A DNA stretch of 64,000 nucleotides from Bryobacterales bacterium (GCA_016789785.1 JAEUQE010000005.1:1-64000), one strand, 5' to 3'. Numbered from the stretch's first letter, positions 36,331-45,794 are shown. Numbers and translations: made by a program. Notes: a model not told the origin generated them from the letters alone.

Positions 36331-37743
36331 ATGGAAGTGAGCGCCTCAGAAGAGCCGCAACACGGAATCTGGGCGTCCATCAAAGAAGCCATCAGCGGCT
36401 CGCATCAGGATTACACAGAGGGGAATCTTGATCGCGCCGTCATCCTCCTGGCCATCCCCATGGTTCTCGAGATGGTGATGGAGTCTCTGCTCGCGGTGGT
36501 GGACGCGTTTTTCGTTTCCGGGCTTGGAACCGATGCCGTCGCCGCCGTCGCACTTACGGAATCGTTGCTGGTGATTCTCTATGCGATCGCGATCGGCCTC
36601 AGCATGTCCACCACGGCGATGGTTGCGCGCCGGATTGGGGAGAAGGATCGCGAGGGAGCGGCGATCGCGGCCGCACAGTCGATCCTGCTCGGCACTTTGC
36701 TGTCGGTGGCAGTAGCCGTCATCGGCGTCGCCTTCGCACCTCAACTGCTGCGTCTGATGGGAGGCGATGAGGCGGTGATCCGCCAGGGGCAGACGTTCAC
36801 GCGCACCATCCTCGGCGCCAACATCACCATCTTTCTGTTGTTCCTGAACAACGCGATTTTTCGCGGAGCCGGTGACGCTGCCATCGCCATGCGCGCCTTG
36901 TGGATCGCCAACGGCGTGAACATCGTGCTCAATCCATGCCTCATCCGCGGGCTCGGCCCATTCCCTGAACTTGGGCTCCTCGGTTCGGCTGTCGCGACGA
37001 CGATCGGACGTGGCACGGGCGTCGTTTTCCAACTCTGGGTGTTGATGAGCGGGAGCGGACGCCTCTCCGTAGGCCTCAAGCAGTTTCAGCTTCACCTCGA
37101 CGTGATGCTCCGTCTTCTGCGAGTCTCGCTCATGGGAATCCTGCAATTCCTCATCTCGACGTCGAGTTGGATGGGCCTGGTACGGATCATCGCGACCTTC
37201 GGGAGTAGCGCGCTCGCGGGCTATTTATTCGCGATCCGCGTGATCGTCTTCGCCATCCTGCCTTCGTGGGGTTTGTGCAATGCCGCGGCGACACTCGTCG
37301 GCCAAAACCTGGGCGCAGGAAAGCCCGATCGCGCCGAAAAGTCAGTGTGGCGCGCCGGCCTCTACAACATGGCTTTTCTCGGCCTCGTCTCGGTGATCTT
37401 CATCATCTTCGCGGAGCCGATCATTCTCATCTTCACGAATGAGCCGGCGGTGATTCGACATGGAGTCAACTGCCTGCGCTATGTCAGCTACGGCTACGTA
37501 TTCTATGCCTGGGGAATGGTGACCGTGCAGGCATTCAATGGGGCGGGCGATACGCTGACACCCACATGGATCAATCTCGCATGTTTGTGGATGTTCCAGA
37601 TCCCGATGGCATGGGTGCTTGCGAAACCGATGGGGCTCGGACCGACCGGTGTGTTCCTGGGCATGACGATCGCCGAGTCCGTCCTGGCGGTCGTGGGGAT
37701 CTTTGCCTTTCGCGCCGGCCGTTGGAAGAAGCAGCAGATCTGA
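36331..37743 (+). CDS. MATE family multidrug/cation antiporter
   Basis: Inner-membrane exporter of 470 residues with 12 predicted helices in two halves, driven by Na+ or H+. Recognisable stretches: LDRAVILLAIPMVLEMVMESLLAVVDAFFV at the start, NAIFRGAGDAAIAMRA, and in the second half AATLVGQNLGAGKPDRAE and AFNGAGDTLTPTW. Substrate is not predictable. Followed by a 342-bp gene-free stretch. Confidence 0.9.
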   Translation: MEVSASEEPQHGIWASIKEAISGSHQDYTEGNLDRAVILLAIPMVLEMVMESLLAVVDAFFVSGLGTDAVAAVALTESLLVILYAIAIGLSMSTTAMVARRIGEKDREGAAIAAAQSILLGTLLSVAVAVIGVAFAPQLLRLMGGDEAVIRQGQTFTRTILGANITIFLLFLNNAIFRGAGDAAIAMRALWIANGVNIVLNPCLIRGLGPFPELGLLGSAVATTIGRGTGVVFQLWVLMSGSGRLSVGLKQFQLHLDVMLRLLRVSLMGILQFLISTSSWMGLVRIIATFGSSALAGYLFAIRVIVFAILPSWGLCNAAATLVGQNLGAGKPDRAEKSVWRAGLYNMAFLGLVSVIFIIFAEPIILIFTNEPAVIRHGVNCLRYVSYGYVFYAWGMVTVQAFNGAGDTLTPTWINLACLWMFQIPMAWVLAKPMGLGPTGVFLGMTIAESVLAVVGIFAFRAGRWKKQQI

Positions 37744-37886
37744 GCACTTCGGCCGCTGCGCACCTCGGCTCTTGCATCGCGGCGCGTTACCGAGGGCAGC
37801 GATCGCTGATCGGCCGCGTTTCAGAAGTTCAGCCGCGTATTCCTTGTGGTCGTTTCGCGCCCCCAATCACAACTCGTCGCAGTCCG

Positions 37887-37912
37887 AGGTGTCGGCTTGA
37901 GAGCCGACACCT
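37887..37912. repeat. Perfect palindrome, copy 1 of a flanking repeat
   Basis: AGGTGTCGGCT, loop TGAG, AGCCGACACCT: a perfect 11-bp stem. Nineteen bases of it (37888-37906) recur identically at 38939-38957 beyond the DUF3800 gene, in the same orientation and with similar flanking TCCG. Confidence 0.85.
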
Positions 37913-38047
37913 GGAATTTGGGCGTTTGAGGCCGAAACCGCTGGTACCAAGAAGAGTGCTACTGCGCCGTTTTGTGGGCTCTATCCGAAATCCGAGGCAA
38001 TTTAGTGCTATCCTCAAGTTGGCGGCTCTAAGAGCACCAATTCCGAG

Positions 38048-38069
38048 GCCTGCGCCGTAAGGCGCGGGC
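38048..38069 (+). terminator. GNRA-loop hairpin, possible terminator
   Basis: GCCTGCGCC, loop GTAA, GGCGCGGGC: a 9-bp stem with one G-U pair when transcribed. It is followed by an interrupted T-rich run (CTTTCGCGTTTG), a weak tail for a terminator. It sits 17 bases before the DUF3800 ATG and could insulate that gene from upstream transcription. Confidence 0.4.
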
Positions 38070-38085
38070 TTTCGCGTTTGTAGTC

Positions 38086-38967
38086 ATGTACATTGCGTAT
38101 CTCGACGAGTTTGGCCACATCGGACCGTTCACTGGACGCGACCAGGAAAAATTCAACGAAAGCCCCCTATTCGGGCTTGGCGGGATTGTCCTTCCGGCGA
38201 CCGAGGTCCGAGGCTTCGCTACTTGGTTCTTTCAAGTGAAGGCCAACCTCCTTGCATGGGAGATTCGACACTCGGGCGAAGCCCCATATACATGGGAAAA
38301 GAAGGGGGCTCAGCTCTACACGACGAAGAATGTTCTCAAGTACACCGAACTTCGCAAGGCGACGAATCGTCTCCTCAACCAAATTGACAAGATCGGAGGG
38401 CAGTGCGTATACGTGGGTTTGGAAAAGTATTCTACGCCCGAGGATCACGACGCGAAGAGCCTGTATCTTGCCGTTCTTCGGGAGACGATCAAGCGAATTG
38501 ATCAGTTCAGTGAGCGCAAAGCCGACCAATGGCTCCTGATCGTTGACGAACAAGAGAAGAGCCAATTTCGGAAGCAAATCGTGGCGACCGCCTCCGCGGA
38601 AATGTTTGGTCCGTCTCGCCGAATTCGATTGATCGAGCCGCCCATTCAAGCAGAGAGCCATCTCTATCAGACGCTCCAGTGTGCCGACTGGATCTGCGGT
38701 TTGGTTGGACGACTCGGGGCATATGTCTGCCAACCGGATCAGTATCCAGAACTAGCTAGATTGGACTGGAAAGTACTTTCAAACGCGTTTGAATGGGTTA
38801 GCGCCATTTTCATCGTTTCGAAAAAGACCTGGATCAAGCCTGACAGGTGGACTCCAAGGCGACAAGACCTGAGAAGTCGCGACGTCATTACTCAACCAGT
38901 ACTCGATCGCGCGACGGCGCCCAAATGTCTAAACTCCGGGTGTCGGCTTGAGAGCCGGCACGCGTAG
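38086..38967 (+). CDS. DUF3800 domain protein
   Basis: A 293-residue protein of the DUF3800 family, found scattered in bacteria, archaea and phages, often in mobile or defence neighbourhoods; function unknown. The N-terminal acidic motif is MYIAYLDEFGH (D7, E8; Phe replaces the usual Ser). The second family motif near residue 200 is LYQTLQCADWICGLVGRLG. The middle holds DQWLLIVDEQEKSQF. Base composition looks more AT-rich than its neighbours. The last residues (CRLESRHA) and the stop codon lie inside the second copy of the flanking palindrome, so the C-terminus may have been altered by that repeat. Confidence 0.7.
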   Translation: MYIAYLDEFGHIGPFTGRDQEKFNESPLFGLGGIVLPATEVRGFATWFFQVKANLLAWEIRHSGEAPYTWEKKGAQLYTTKNVLKYTELRKATNRLLNQIDKIGGQCVYVGLEKYSTPEDHDAKSLYLAVLRETIKRIDQFSERKADQWLLIVDEQEKSQFRKQIVATASAEMFGPSRRIRLIEPPIQAESHLYQTLQCADWICGLVGRLGAYVCQPDQYPELARLDWKVLSNAFEWVSAIFIVSKKTWIKPDRWTPRRQDLRSRDVITQPVLDRATAPKCLNSGCRLESRHA

Positions 38968-38975
38968 GCGCGTGC
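38939..38975. repeat. Copy 2 of the flanking palindrome plus overlapping hairpin
   Basis: Bases 38939-38957 equal 37888-37906. The stem GTGTCGGCT/AGCCGGCAC (38940-38961) has one mismatch. A second inverted repeat, GCACGCG (38958-38964) with CGCGTGC (38969-38975), overlaps it and includes the DUF3800 stop codon. It could act as a terminator-like structure, though no T-run follows. Confidence 0.75.
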
Positions 38976-39036
38976 GCTACCTGCCTCGGGCACTCATCCT
39001 GTACGAGACCGCATTTGTGAAACGGTGTACGAAGCC

Positions 39037-39762
39037 TCAGTTTCGCGGCAGGAGCACTTGAAGCCGGAGTCCACCCGCGTGCTCGCGAATCGTGGCGCAG
39101 CCTCCGTGATTCTGAGCGATGCGCCGCACGCTTGCCAGCGCAAGGCCCGAACCACTCGGCAAATGAGGTGAGAACGGCTCAAACAGGCTATCGCAATCAC
39201 CTTCCCAGCACGGAACCTGGCACCATACGTCGAGCAAAGCGAAGTCGCCCTCGTACTCCAACCCAAGTCCCATGGGTTGCTCACTGTGAGCAATCTGGCG
39301 GAAAACATAGAGCGCGGTTCTCACCAGGTGCTGTGCCTGACCCGGATCGGCAACCGCGAGAACACGCTCGTCGGCGTAGCTCCAATCGAGTTCCACCACT
39401 GGCCCGAAGGGAGGTTCGGCAAGAACGTCGGAGAGGATCTCGGAGAGGTCGAGAAGCTGCGGGCGCGGCGTTGCCCCACACAGATAGTGAATCGAATCTG
39501 AGAGAATCCAATCCAGTTGCAGAACCCCATTCTGGATTTTGTCAAGATGCGTCGCCACCCGGGGATCGGGGTGATTCTGAAGGATCATTTGCAAATAGAA
39601 TGCCGAGGACTCAACAGTACTGAGCGGTTGACGGAGTTCATGCGCCAGATGCCGGACAACGCCGGCGGACGCGGCTGGCATCCCCGCGGCGGGGGATACA
39701 ACGAAGCCATCTTTTTCCGTGACAGGGGATTGAGGCATGTGCGATGAATGTCTTTTCGCCAT
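39037..39762 (-). CDS. Soluble sensor histidine kinase-like protein
   Basis: A 241-residue protein with a HisKA-type dimerisation helix, HLAHELRQPLSTVESSAFYL, whose phospho-acceptor would be H41. A reduced ATPase domain follows: the glycine-rich end LPSGSGLALASVRRIAQNHGG is clear and LFEPFSPH precedes it. The N-box is poorly conserved. There is no membrane segment and no sensory domain beyond 30 N-terminal residues. No response regulator is adjacent, so it may act through a distant partner or have lost kinase activity. Confidence 0.72.
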   Translation of the reverse strand: MAKRHSSHMPQSPVTEKDGFVVSPAAGMPAASAGVVRHLAHELRQPLSTVESSAFYLQMILQNHPDPRVATHLDKIQNGVLQLDWILSDSIHYLCGATPRPQLLDLSEILSDVLAEPPFGPVVELDWSYADERVLAVADPGQAQHLVRTALYVFRQIAHSEQPMGLGLEYEGDFALLDVWCQVPCWEGDCDSLFEPFSPHLPSGSGLALASVRRIAQNHGGCATIREHAGGLRLQVLLPRN

Positions 39763-39888
39763 CTTGCGTGGATGGCTATTTTTCCGTTTTCTTCTCGCTT
39801 GATGATCGCGTTTGAAGAACGGCGTTCGGGGGGGCTCTTGTTCTTATAGCCTAGTGATCTGTTGGAGTCAATGGGAGAGTGGAACCAA

Positions 39889-40506
39889 CTAGAACCCTTC
39901 CAACAAATGCCCCATCTTTTCCTTCTTGGTGCGCAGGTACTCTTCCGTGCTTTCGATCACTGGGACCACGCACGGGACGCGCTCCACCACCTTCACCCCA
40001 GCGCGTTCGAGCGCATCGATCTTGTCCGGATTGTTCGACAACAATCGCACCCGGCTCACACCCAAGTACCTCAGAATGGCTCCCGGCAGTTCGTAGTTGC
40101 GCAGATCCGCCTCGAAGCCGAGCCGTTCGTTAGCCTCCACCGTGTCAGCGCCGTCGTCCTGCAACGCATACGCGCGGAGTTTGTTCATCAGCCCGATCCC
40201 GCGGCCTTCCTGCATCTCGTAGAGCAGAATGCCGCGGCCTTCGGCGGCGATTTTTTCCAGCGCCAGTTCCAACTGGGACCGGCAATCGCAACGAAGGCTG
40301 TGGAACACGTCACCCGTGAGGCATTGCGAATGGATCCGCACAAGCGGCGGCTCTCCCGTGATGACGTTGCCCATCACCAGAACGGTAGCCTCCTCGAGGC
40401 GGCGATCGAAATGGCCCTCGAACCCGTAGATTCGAAAGTGGCCGAATCGTGTGGGGAAATCAGCCTCGGCGGCTTTTTCAAGACGAAATGTGGAAGTTGC
40501 GCTCAT
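39889..40506 (-). CDS. ribA: GTP cyclohydrolase II
   Basis: First enzyme of riboflavin synthesis, converting GTP to a diaminopyrimidine with release of formate and pyrophosphate. From ATG 40506 it is 205 residues, normal for monofunctional RibA. Zinc ligands C62, C73 and C75 lie in QCLTGDVFHSLRCDC. The substrate segment YEMQEGRGIGLMNKLRAYAL and the GTP region RLLSNNPDKIDAL are intact. The open frame continues upstream to 41055 but that extension is antisense to the LytS-type gene. It shares a promoter region with that kinase gene. Confidence 0.93.
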   Translation of the reverse strand: MSATSTFRLEKAAEADFPTRFGHFRIYGFEGHFDRRLEEATVLVMGNVITGEPPLVRIHSQCLTGDVFHSLRCDCRSQLELALEKIAAEGRGILLYEMQEGRGIGLMNKLRAYALQDDGADTVEANERLGFEADLRNYELPGAILRYLGVSRVRLLSNNPDKIDALERAGVKVVERVPCVVPVIESTEEYLRTKKEKMGHLLEGF

Positions 40507-40545
40507 GAAGCGGGGCAGCGCGCGTGAAAGCGGACGGCTGCCTTC

Positions 40546-40553
40546 ATTATAAT
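40546..40553. promoter_or_regulatory. Symmetric -10 element for divergent ribA and LytS-type kinase gene
   Basis: ATTATAAT contains TATAAT on the plus strand (40548-40553) and on the minus strand (40551-40546). Predicted starts are near 40560 (kinase, ATG 40570) and near 40539 (ribA, ATG 40506). No good -35 is seen on either side. The element overlaps the upstream ATG at 40552, supporting 40570 as the kinase start. Confidence 0.5.
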
Positions 40554-40569
40554 GGGCCATCGGACCGCG

Positions 40570-41898
40570 ATGCTCGAACAGTATCTCGTCATCTTGTTCG
40601 TGAAGCTTGCGGTATCCGCATCGCTTGCTTCCATTCTTGCCCGCCCTTCGGCCGTGCAGCGCATGCTGCTGATGGAGGAGCGCACCCTTGGACAGCGCAT
40701 GCGGCTTGCGCTTGCCTTCACGGTGGTCTTTGGAACCGGCGCCGTGATCCGGGTCCTGAGCCGCAACAGCTATCAAGCCGTGGACATTGGACTCGAGGGC
40801 GCGCTGCTGGCGGGTCTGGTGGCCGGCTATGTCACCGGACTCACGTCGGGCATTCTCATTTCGCTGCCGGCGATGCTGCTGAACGGAGAGTTGCTTTCCA
40901 TGCCCTTGTTCGCCGGGCTTGGCGTCATGGGCGGCCTGCTCCGCGACCTTGCGCCGGAGAAAGAAGAGATCTGGAGGTTCTCTCCGTTCTTTGATCTGGG
41001 CTTGCTCCGGCTGATCCGCAAGCAGGCCACCTACCGGCAGATCTTCTTCCAGCATGTGTGTCTCGCGTCGATTCTCTTTGCGGAGTTCCTACGGGTCAAT
41101 CTCGCGCAGAATTTCGGATCGCAGTACCTGTTCGTGATCTATCCAAACTGGCCCGAAGCGCATTCGCTTACGGTTGCCGCGGCCTACGGGACCACACTGT
41201 TCGCGGTGACATTGCCGCTCAAGGTCTGGAACACGATTCGAGTGGAGCGCAAGCTTGAATCGCAACAGGTGCTGCTGACCGAGGCGAGGCTGGCGGCACT
41301 CGCGCGTCAAATTAACCCGCACTTTCTGTTCAACACCCTGAACTCCATCTCGACGCTGGTGCGCTTGAACCCCGATCAGGCACGCACCATGATTCAGAAG
41401 CTGGCCAGCATCATGCGCCGCCTGTTGCGCAAGCAGGAGAACGTAACGCCTCTGCGTGAGGAACTTGCCTTCATTGACGACTACCTCGCCATTGAGATGG
41501 TGCGTTTCGGCGAGAAGCTGAGAGTGGAGAAGAAGATCGATCCCGCAACGCTCGACATGACGGTTCCAAGCATGCTGCTGCAGCCACTGGTGGAGAACAG
41601 TATCAAGCACGGGTTAAGCAGCAAGATCGAAGGCGGCCACATCCGGATCGAGAGCGCGAAGGCAGATGGCATGCTGCTGATCGCGGTGGAAGACGATGGC
41701 GTGGGGATCGCCGAAGAGCGGCTCGCAACGCTTTTCGAGCAGGGCATTGGCGTGAGTAATGTCAACGAGCGGCTACAGGTGCTCTACGGGAATCAGTTCC
41801 GGTTTTCGGTACTCAGCAAGCAGGGAGAAGGGACGCGAACGGAGATTGAGATCCCGGCGGCTGGCCCGGCAGCTACCATTCCAAATGAAAAAGGGTGA
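40570..41898 (+). CDS. LytS/YehU-type membrane sensor histidine kinase
   Basis: A 442-residue membrane kinase. Residues 1-210 form about five or six helices resembling the 5TM LytS-type sensor domain. The kinase part is of the His_kinase type with QINPHFLFNTLNSISTL (phospho-acceptor H251) and an ATPase domain with PLVENSIKHG (N-box) and DDGVGIAEE (G1-type box). Such kinases normally pair with LytTR response regulators controlling envelope genes. None is adjacent, as the next gene is the convergent TonB receptor. Confidence 0.85.
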   Translation: MLEQYLVILFVKLAVSASLASILARPSAVQRMLLMEERTLGQRMRLALAFTVVFGTGAVIRVLSRNSYQAVDIGLEGALLAGLVAGYVTGLTSGILISLPAMLLNGELLSMPLFAGLGVMGGLLRDLAPEKEEIWRFSPFFDLGLLRLIRKQATYRQIFFQHVCLASILFAEFLRVNLAQNFGSQYLFVIYPNWPEAHSLTVAAAYGTTLFAVTLPLKVWNTIRVERKLESQQVLLTEARLAALARQINPHFLFNTLNSISTLVRLNPDQARTMIQKLASIMRRLLRKQENVTPLREELAFIDDYLAIEMVRFGEKLRVEKKIDPATLDMTVPSMLLQPLVENSIKHGLSSKIEGGHIRIESAKADGMLLIAVEDDGVGIAEERLATLFEQGIGVSNVNERLQVLYGNQFRFSVLSKQGEGTRTEIEIPAAGPAATIPNEKG

Positions 41899-41917
41899 CC
41901 TCACCGGCCACCCTTTT
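41888..41917. terminator. Bidirectional intrinsic terminator
   Basis: AAAAGGGTG (41889-41897) pairs with CACCCTTTT (41909-41917) around an 11-base loop. A-runs on one side and T-runs on the other suit termination on both strands, between the convergent LytS-type kinase and TonB receptor genes. The kinase stop codon (41896-41898) lies inside the hairpin. Confidence 0.65.
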
Positions 41918-41942
41918 CTGTTGAAGCGAACTGCGTTTGTTC

Positions 41943-44900
41943 TTAGAAATCGTAACGCAGGGAAAGCTGCATCACGCGCGAAGGCTGCAACGTACCCTGA
42001 TAACGTCCGAAGGTGGTGCGATTGCCGAGCGACAGGTTGATGTTCGCCGGATCAAAGCGCACGGTATTCGTCACGTTGAACACTTCCCAACGAAGCTGCA
42101 GGGTGTGCTTCTCGTTGTAGGGCATGAACATGTTCTTCGCCAGGCTCGCGTCGATGTTGAACACACCGTCGCCGCGGATGTTATTGCGGTTACCAATCTC
42201 GCCGGGCAGCGTGAAGCCAAACGAATCGAGAGCGGCGCGCGGATTCTGGAAGATGTTCGGACCGGAGAGACGCGCTTCTGCCTGCGGATTGGCCGCGTTG
42301 GCCACCGGGGCTTGTGCGTTCTTGTTGGTGCCGTCAACAGCGGGCGCCACTTGCGTCGCCCAGCCGGTGATGTTGTAGTTGGTCGGCCACGTGCGGTTGT
42401 GGCCCACGCTGATCGGCAGGCCTGAGGTCTGCCGGAACAGCCCAGCGAGTTGCCATCCGCCCACCAACAGATTCGATAACTTGCCGACACCACCGAAGAA
42501 GCGGCGGCCACGGCCGAGCGGAAGGTTGTACACGTAGTTGGCGTTGAAGTTGTGGCGCTGATCGAAGTCCGATGAGGCTCGCATCAGGCTTCTCGTGTAG
42601 GGCGAGATGATGACGCCGCGGAGTCCGTCGTTGGTGCTCTGCTGATTCTCAGTCACCGAGCCAAGATCAATGGAGTGGGACCACGTCCAGTTGAAGTCGA
42701 ACTGGTCGCCATTGCGGAACTGCTTGCGAATGCCGAGCTGTGCCGAGTGGTAGCTGGATGCACCGACGCTACGGATCGCGCGCAGATAGGAGAACTGCGG
42801 GCTATAAAACGCCAGCGGCCCCAGTCGGCTGAACGCCGGATCGCCGAAGCGGTCCGTCAGTTCGAGCCAGTAGGTGCCGTCCGGATGTGCATCCTCCATC
42901 AAGCGCAATGCGCCCTGCGTCGCCGATAGTCCACCGCCGGCAAGACCCGGGAACATGTTCTCGAAGAACGGAATCGGCGTCACGCGCGCAAGCTCGGCGT
43001 TGTTGAGCGGGCGCACGATTTCTCGGCGCTCATTGATAGACATCCGGTTGATCAGCAGACCCGCAGCCTCATACCAGGTTTGGCCCGACGCGGGATCACG
43101 CAGGTTCACCGGAGTGGCCAGATCCTCGCTGGTCATGGTGCGGCGGCCTTCGCTCGCCACATAGGCCATGGAGAGCATCCATCCACCCTTCATTTCGCGC
43201 TGCCAGGAGAAGTTCCAGCGCATCACGTAGGGGGCGCGCAGCCGGTCATCCAGCGAGTTCGTGATCTGGAACGAATTCGGCTGACGGATCGGGAAACTAG
43301 CCGGCGGGGCAGGGGTCACCAATTGCGACGGGATATTGAAGGTGCCCGTGAACCGCGGAGCGTCGGCAAGTGTCAATCGCCCGGAAGCATTGGGGAGGTT
43401 GGTCGCCAAGCCCAGCGCGCTCGCATCGTATGCGCGTATGAGGCCGGCGCCAAACACGTCGTAATACATACCCCAACCGGCGCGGAGCACACTCTTGCCG
43501 GGTCCACCAAAGATCGCTTTCGCGATGCCGCTATCGGCTTGCGGAGACCATGCCAAGGCGAGACGCGGGGACCAGTTGTGCAGATTGTCGTAGAGCGGGC
43601 GGCCGCCTTGCGAACTCGCGAGACTGAACTCGATCGGCTGCAGGCCCGTCTGCGCACCAAGGCCCGCGTTAGCATTGGCCACACGTCGGTCGAACCATTC
43701 ACTGAGCGGAATGCTGGGGCTGGTCTGCACGCCATTCTTCTCGTAGATGGCGGGCCAGTACATGTAGCGGACGCCGCCTGTCAAAGTCAGGCTGCGCGTC
43801 AGCTTCCACGTGTCCTGAAAGAAGATCTCACTCTCGGTACCGAGGAAGTTGCGGGGATTCGGCTCGCCTCGTCCGAGTGCACTGATCTGGCCGTTGCGCG
43901 GCAGGTAGTTGTACCGTGAGTTCACCTGCGTGACAAGACCGAAGACCATCGACACTGCGTCATTAAACTGGGTGCGGCCGCCGGGATTGATGGCCACCGA
44001 GTTGTCGCCAGTGGTGAACGGAGCACTGAGAATACCACCGCTGCCCGTCATCCACGACGAGTTGCTGACCGCGGTGAAGAAGGAGTTGTCGTAGCTCAGG
44101 CGATCGTTCGTGAACTGGCGGTAGCTGCCGCCGAACTGGAAGGTATGCGCACCCTTGATCATCGTGAAGTCCTGCGTCAGGTGATTCGTGGGCGAGATAC
44201 GGCGGAACGAGCGAGTCAAGCCGACAGGGTCGGAGAGCACGCGCCACGACACGATCTCGTAGGTGCCGATGCCGGCGTCTTCCAGGCTCTGGCGCGTGAG
44301 GCCGTAGCGCGTGGTGCTGAACAGGCTGGGGCGTAGCGTCGCGTTCCAGCCGATTGCAATGCCCTTGCTATTGGTGAGCGACCGGAAATTCGGGGCGCGG
44401 CCCGGGAACTGCGGAGCACCGTTCTCCACATCGTCCTGCAACTGGCCACGGACGAAGAGATTGTGCTTGTCGTTGACGACATAATCGAGGCGTGCAACGT
44501 AGGTGTAAAAGTCATTGCGGAGCGGCGCATTGAACCGGAAGCCCGAGTAGTTGATACCGTCGCCAGCCGTCAGATCGTTGGGCATCGGGTACGAACGGAA
44601 CACCTCCAATGCAGCCTGATTCACACCCGGCGCATAGTTCAAGCGCGTGGCTAGCTCGGCGGGTGAGACCTGCACGATGCTGCCTGCGCGGGACACGTAC
44701 GAGGCAATACCCTGGCGGAGCGTTGCGGTCGGAACGATACGCTGCACGCTTTGTTCGAACAGGTCGCGGCGGCCTTCGTAGTTACCGAAGAGGAAGAGCT
44801 TGTTCTTCTTCAGCGGACCACCGAGGCTGGCGCCTGCGATGTTGCGGTTCAGCTTCGGGGTAGGCAGACCAGTCAGATTATTGAAGAACGTGTTCGCGTT

Positions 44901-45701
44901 GAATTCACGGTTGCGCACGTACCAGTAGGCGGAACCGTGCAGATCGTTGGTTCCGCTCTTGGTCACCAGCGACACCTGCGCGCCGGAACCGCGCGATGCA
45001 TCGGCATTGGAATTGGTCGTTGTGACTCGGAATTCCTGGACCGAATCGAGCGTCACGCGCAGCACGCTGGTGAACGCTGCACGCGTCTGCTGATCGTTGA
45101 CGTCGATACCATCGAGCGTGATATTGCTCTGATCGCTGCGGCCACCGTTGACGACGCCTCCGCGATCGACGGCAGTGCTGACACCGCCGTTCACGGTGTC
45201 GTTATCGCCGACCCAGGAAACGCCCGCCTGCAGCGAGAGAATCTTTGCCACGTTGCGGCCCTCAAAGGGCAACTGGAGAATCGGCTTGGTGCCGAATGAG
45301 TTTCCAAGTGTTGCGTCCGTCGTATTCACTTGCACAGCCTCCGCCGAGACTTCGACTGTGGTGGCGACTTGGCCGACTTTCTCGAACGCCACGTTCACCG
45401 TTGCGGGAGTGTTCACCAGAAGGCGAATCCCCTGAATGGAAACGTCGGAAAAGCCTTCTTTCTTGGCAAGCAACCGGTATTCGCCAGGCACGACCTGAGG
45501 GAAGAGATAACGCCCCGCCGCGTCCGACTTGATCTCGCGCACCTGGTTGGTGCCCGTATTGGTAATGGAGACAGTTGCATCTGGTATCGCCGCGCCGGTG
45601 GGGTCGGTAACCGTGCCGGTGAGCGAGGTGAGTGTCTGCGCCGAAAGCGACGCGGCAAACACTAGGATGCACGCTAGTGCAAGTGTGATCCTTCTTAACA
45701 C
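41943..45701 (-). CDS. Oar-like TonB-dependent receptor with carboxypeptidase regulatory domain
   Basis: A large outer-membrane transporter/receptor of 1252 residues, beginning at GTG 45701 after an AAAGGG ribosome site. Signal peptide to about residue 21 (FAASLSAQ), then a CarboxypepD_reg domain (about 24-110, LTGTVTDPTGAAIPDATVSI), then the plug (about 120-260, NGGRSDQSNITLDGIDVNDQ), then a long beta-barrel ending LSLRYDF with the C-terminal aromatic. This architecture is expanded in Acidobacteriota and is usually assumed to take up oligosaccharides or peptides. The ligand cannot be named. No SusD partner or TonB/ExbBD is adjacent. Confidence 0.92.
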   Translation of the reverse strand: MLRRITLALACILVFAASLSAQTLTSLTGTVTDPTGAAIPDATVSITNTGTNQVREIKSDAAGRYLFPQVVPGEYRLLAKKEGFSDVSIQGIRLLVNTPATVNVAFEKVGQVATTVEVSAEAVQVNTTDATLGNSFGTKPILQLPFEGRNVAKILSLQAGVSWVGDNDTVNGGVSTAVDRGGVVNGGRSDQSNITLDGIDVNDQQTRAAFTSVLRVTLDSVQEFRVTTTNSNADASRGSGAQVSLVTKSGTNDLHGSAYWYVRNREFNANTFFNNLTGLPTPKLNRNIAGASLGGPLKKNKLFLFGNYEGRRDLFEQSVQRIVPTATLRQGIASYVSRAGSIVQVSPAELATRLNYAPGVNQAALEVFRSYPMPNDLTAGDGINYSGFRFNAPLRNDFYTYVARLDYVVNDKHNLFVRGQLQDDVENGAPQFPGRAPNFRSLTNSKGIAIGWNATLRPSLFSTTRYGLTRQSLEDAGIGTYEIVSWRVLSDPVGLTRSFRRISPTNHLTQDFTMIKGAHTFQFGGSYRQFTNDRLSYDNSFFTAVSNSSWMTGSGGILSAPFTTGDNSVAINPGGRTQFNDAVSMVFGLVTQVNSRYNYLPRNGQISALGRGEPNPRNFLGTESEIFFQDTWKLTRSLTLTGGVRYMYWPAIYEKNGVQTSPSIPLSEWFDRRVANANAGLGAQTGLQPIEFSLASSQGGRPLYDNLHNWSPRLALAWSPQADSGIAKAIFGGPGKSVLRAGWGMYYDVFGAGLIRAYDASALGLATNLPNASGRLTLADAPRFTGTFNIPSQLVTPAPPASFPIRQPNSFQITNSLDDRLRAPYVMRWNFSWQREMKGGWMLSMAYVASEGRRTMTSEDLATPVNLRDPASGQTWYEAAGLLINRMSINERREIVRPLNNAELARVTPIPFFENMFPGLAGGGLSATQGALRLMEDAHPDGTYWLELTDRFGDPAFSRLGPLAFYSPQFSYLRAIRSVGASSYHSAQLGIRKQFRNGDQFDFNWTWSHSIDLGSVTENQQSTNDGLRGVIISPYTRSLMRASSDFDQRHNFNANYVYNLPLGRGRRFFGGVGKLSNLLVGGWQLAGLFRQTSGLPISVGHNRTWPTNYNITGWATQVAPAVDGTNKNAQAPVANAANPQAEARLSGPNIFQNPRAALDSFGFTLPGEIGNRNNIRGDGVFNIDASLAKNMFMPYNEKHTLQLRWEVFNVTNTVRFDPANINLSLGNRTTFGRYQGTLQPSRVMQLSLRYDF

Positions 45702-45794
45702 TTCAATAACCCTTTCACAAGAAGTCAGCAGTGGGAGAGCGGCACGGCCAGCAGCAAACGCGGTGTCCCCCGCAACTCAACTCTCACCAAAGCC

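Larger units (their letters stand above)
37744..38085. other. Gene-free stretch with two hairpins upstream of the DUF3800 gene
   Basis: 342 bases between the MATE gene and the DUF3800 gene. No convincing coding sequence. It holds the palindrome at 37887-37912 and the GNRA-loop hairpin at 38048-38069, listed separately. The remainder shows nothing recognisable. Confidence 0.6.
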
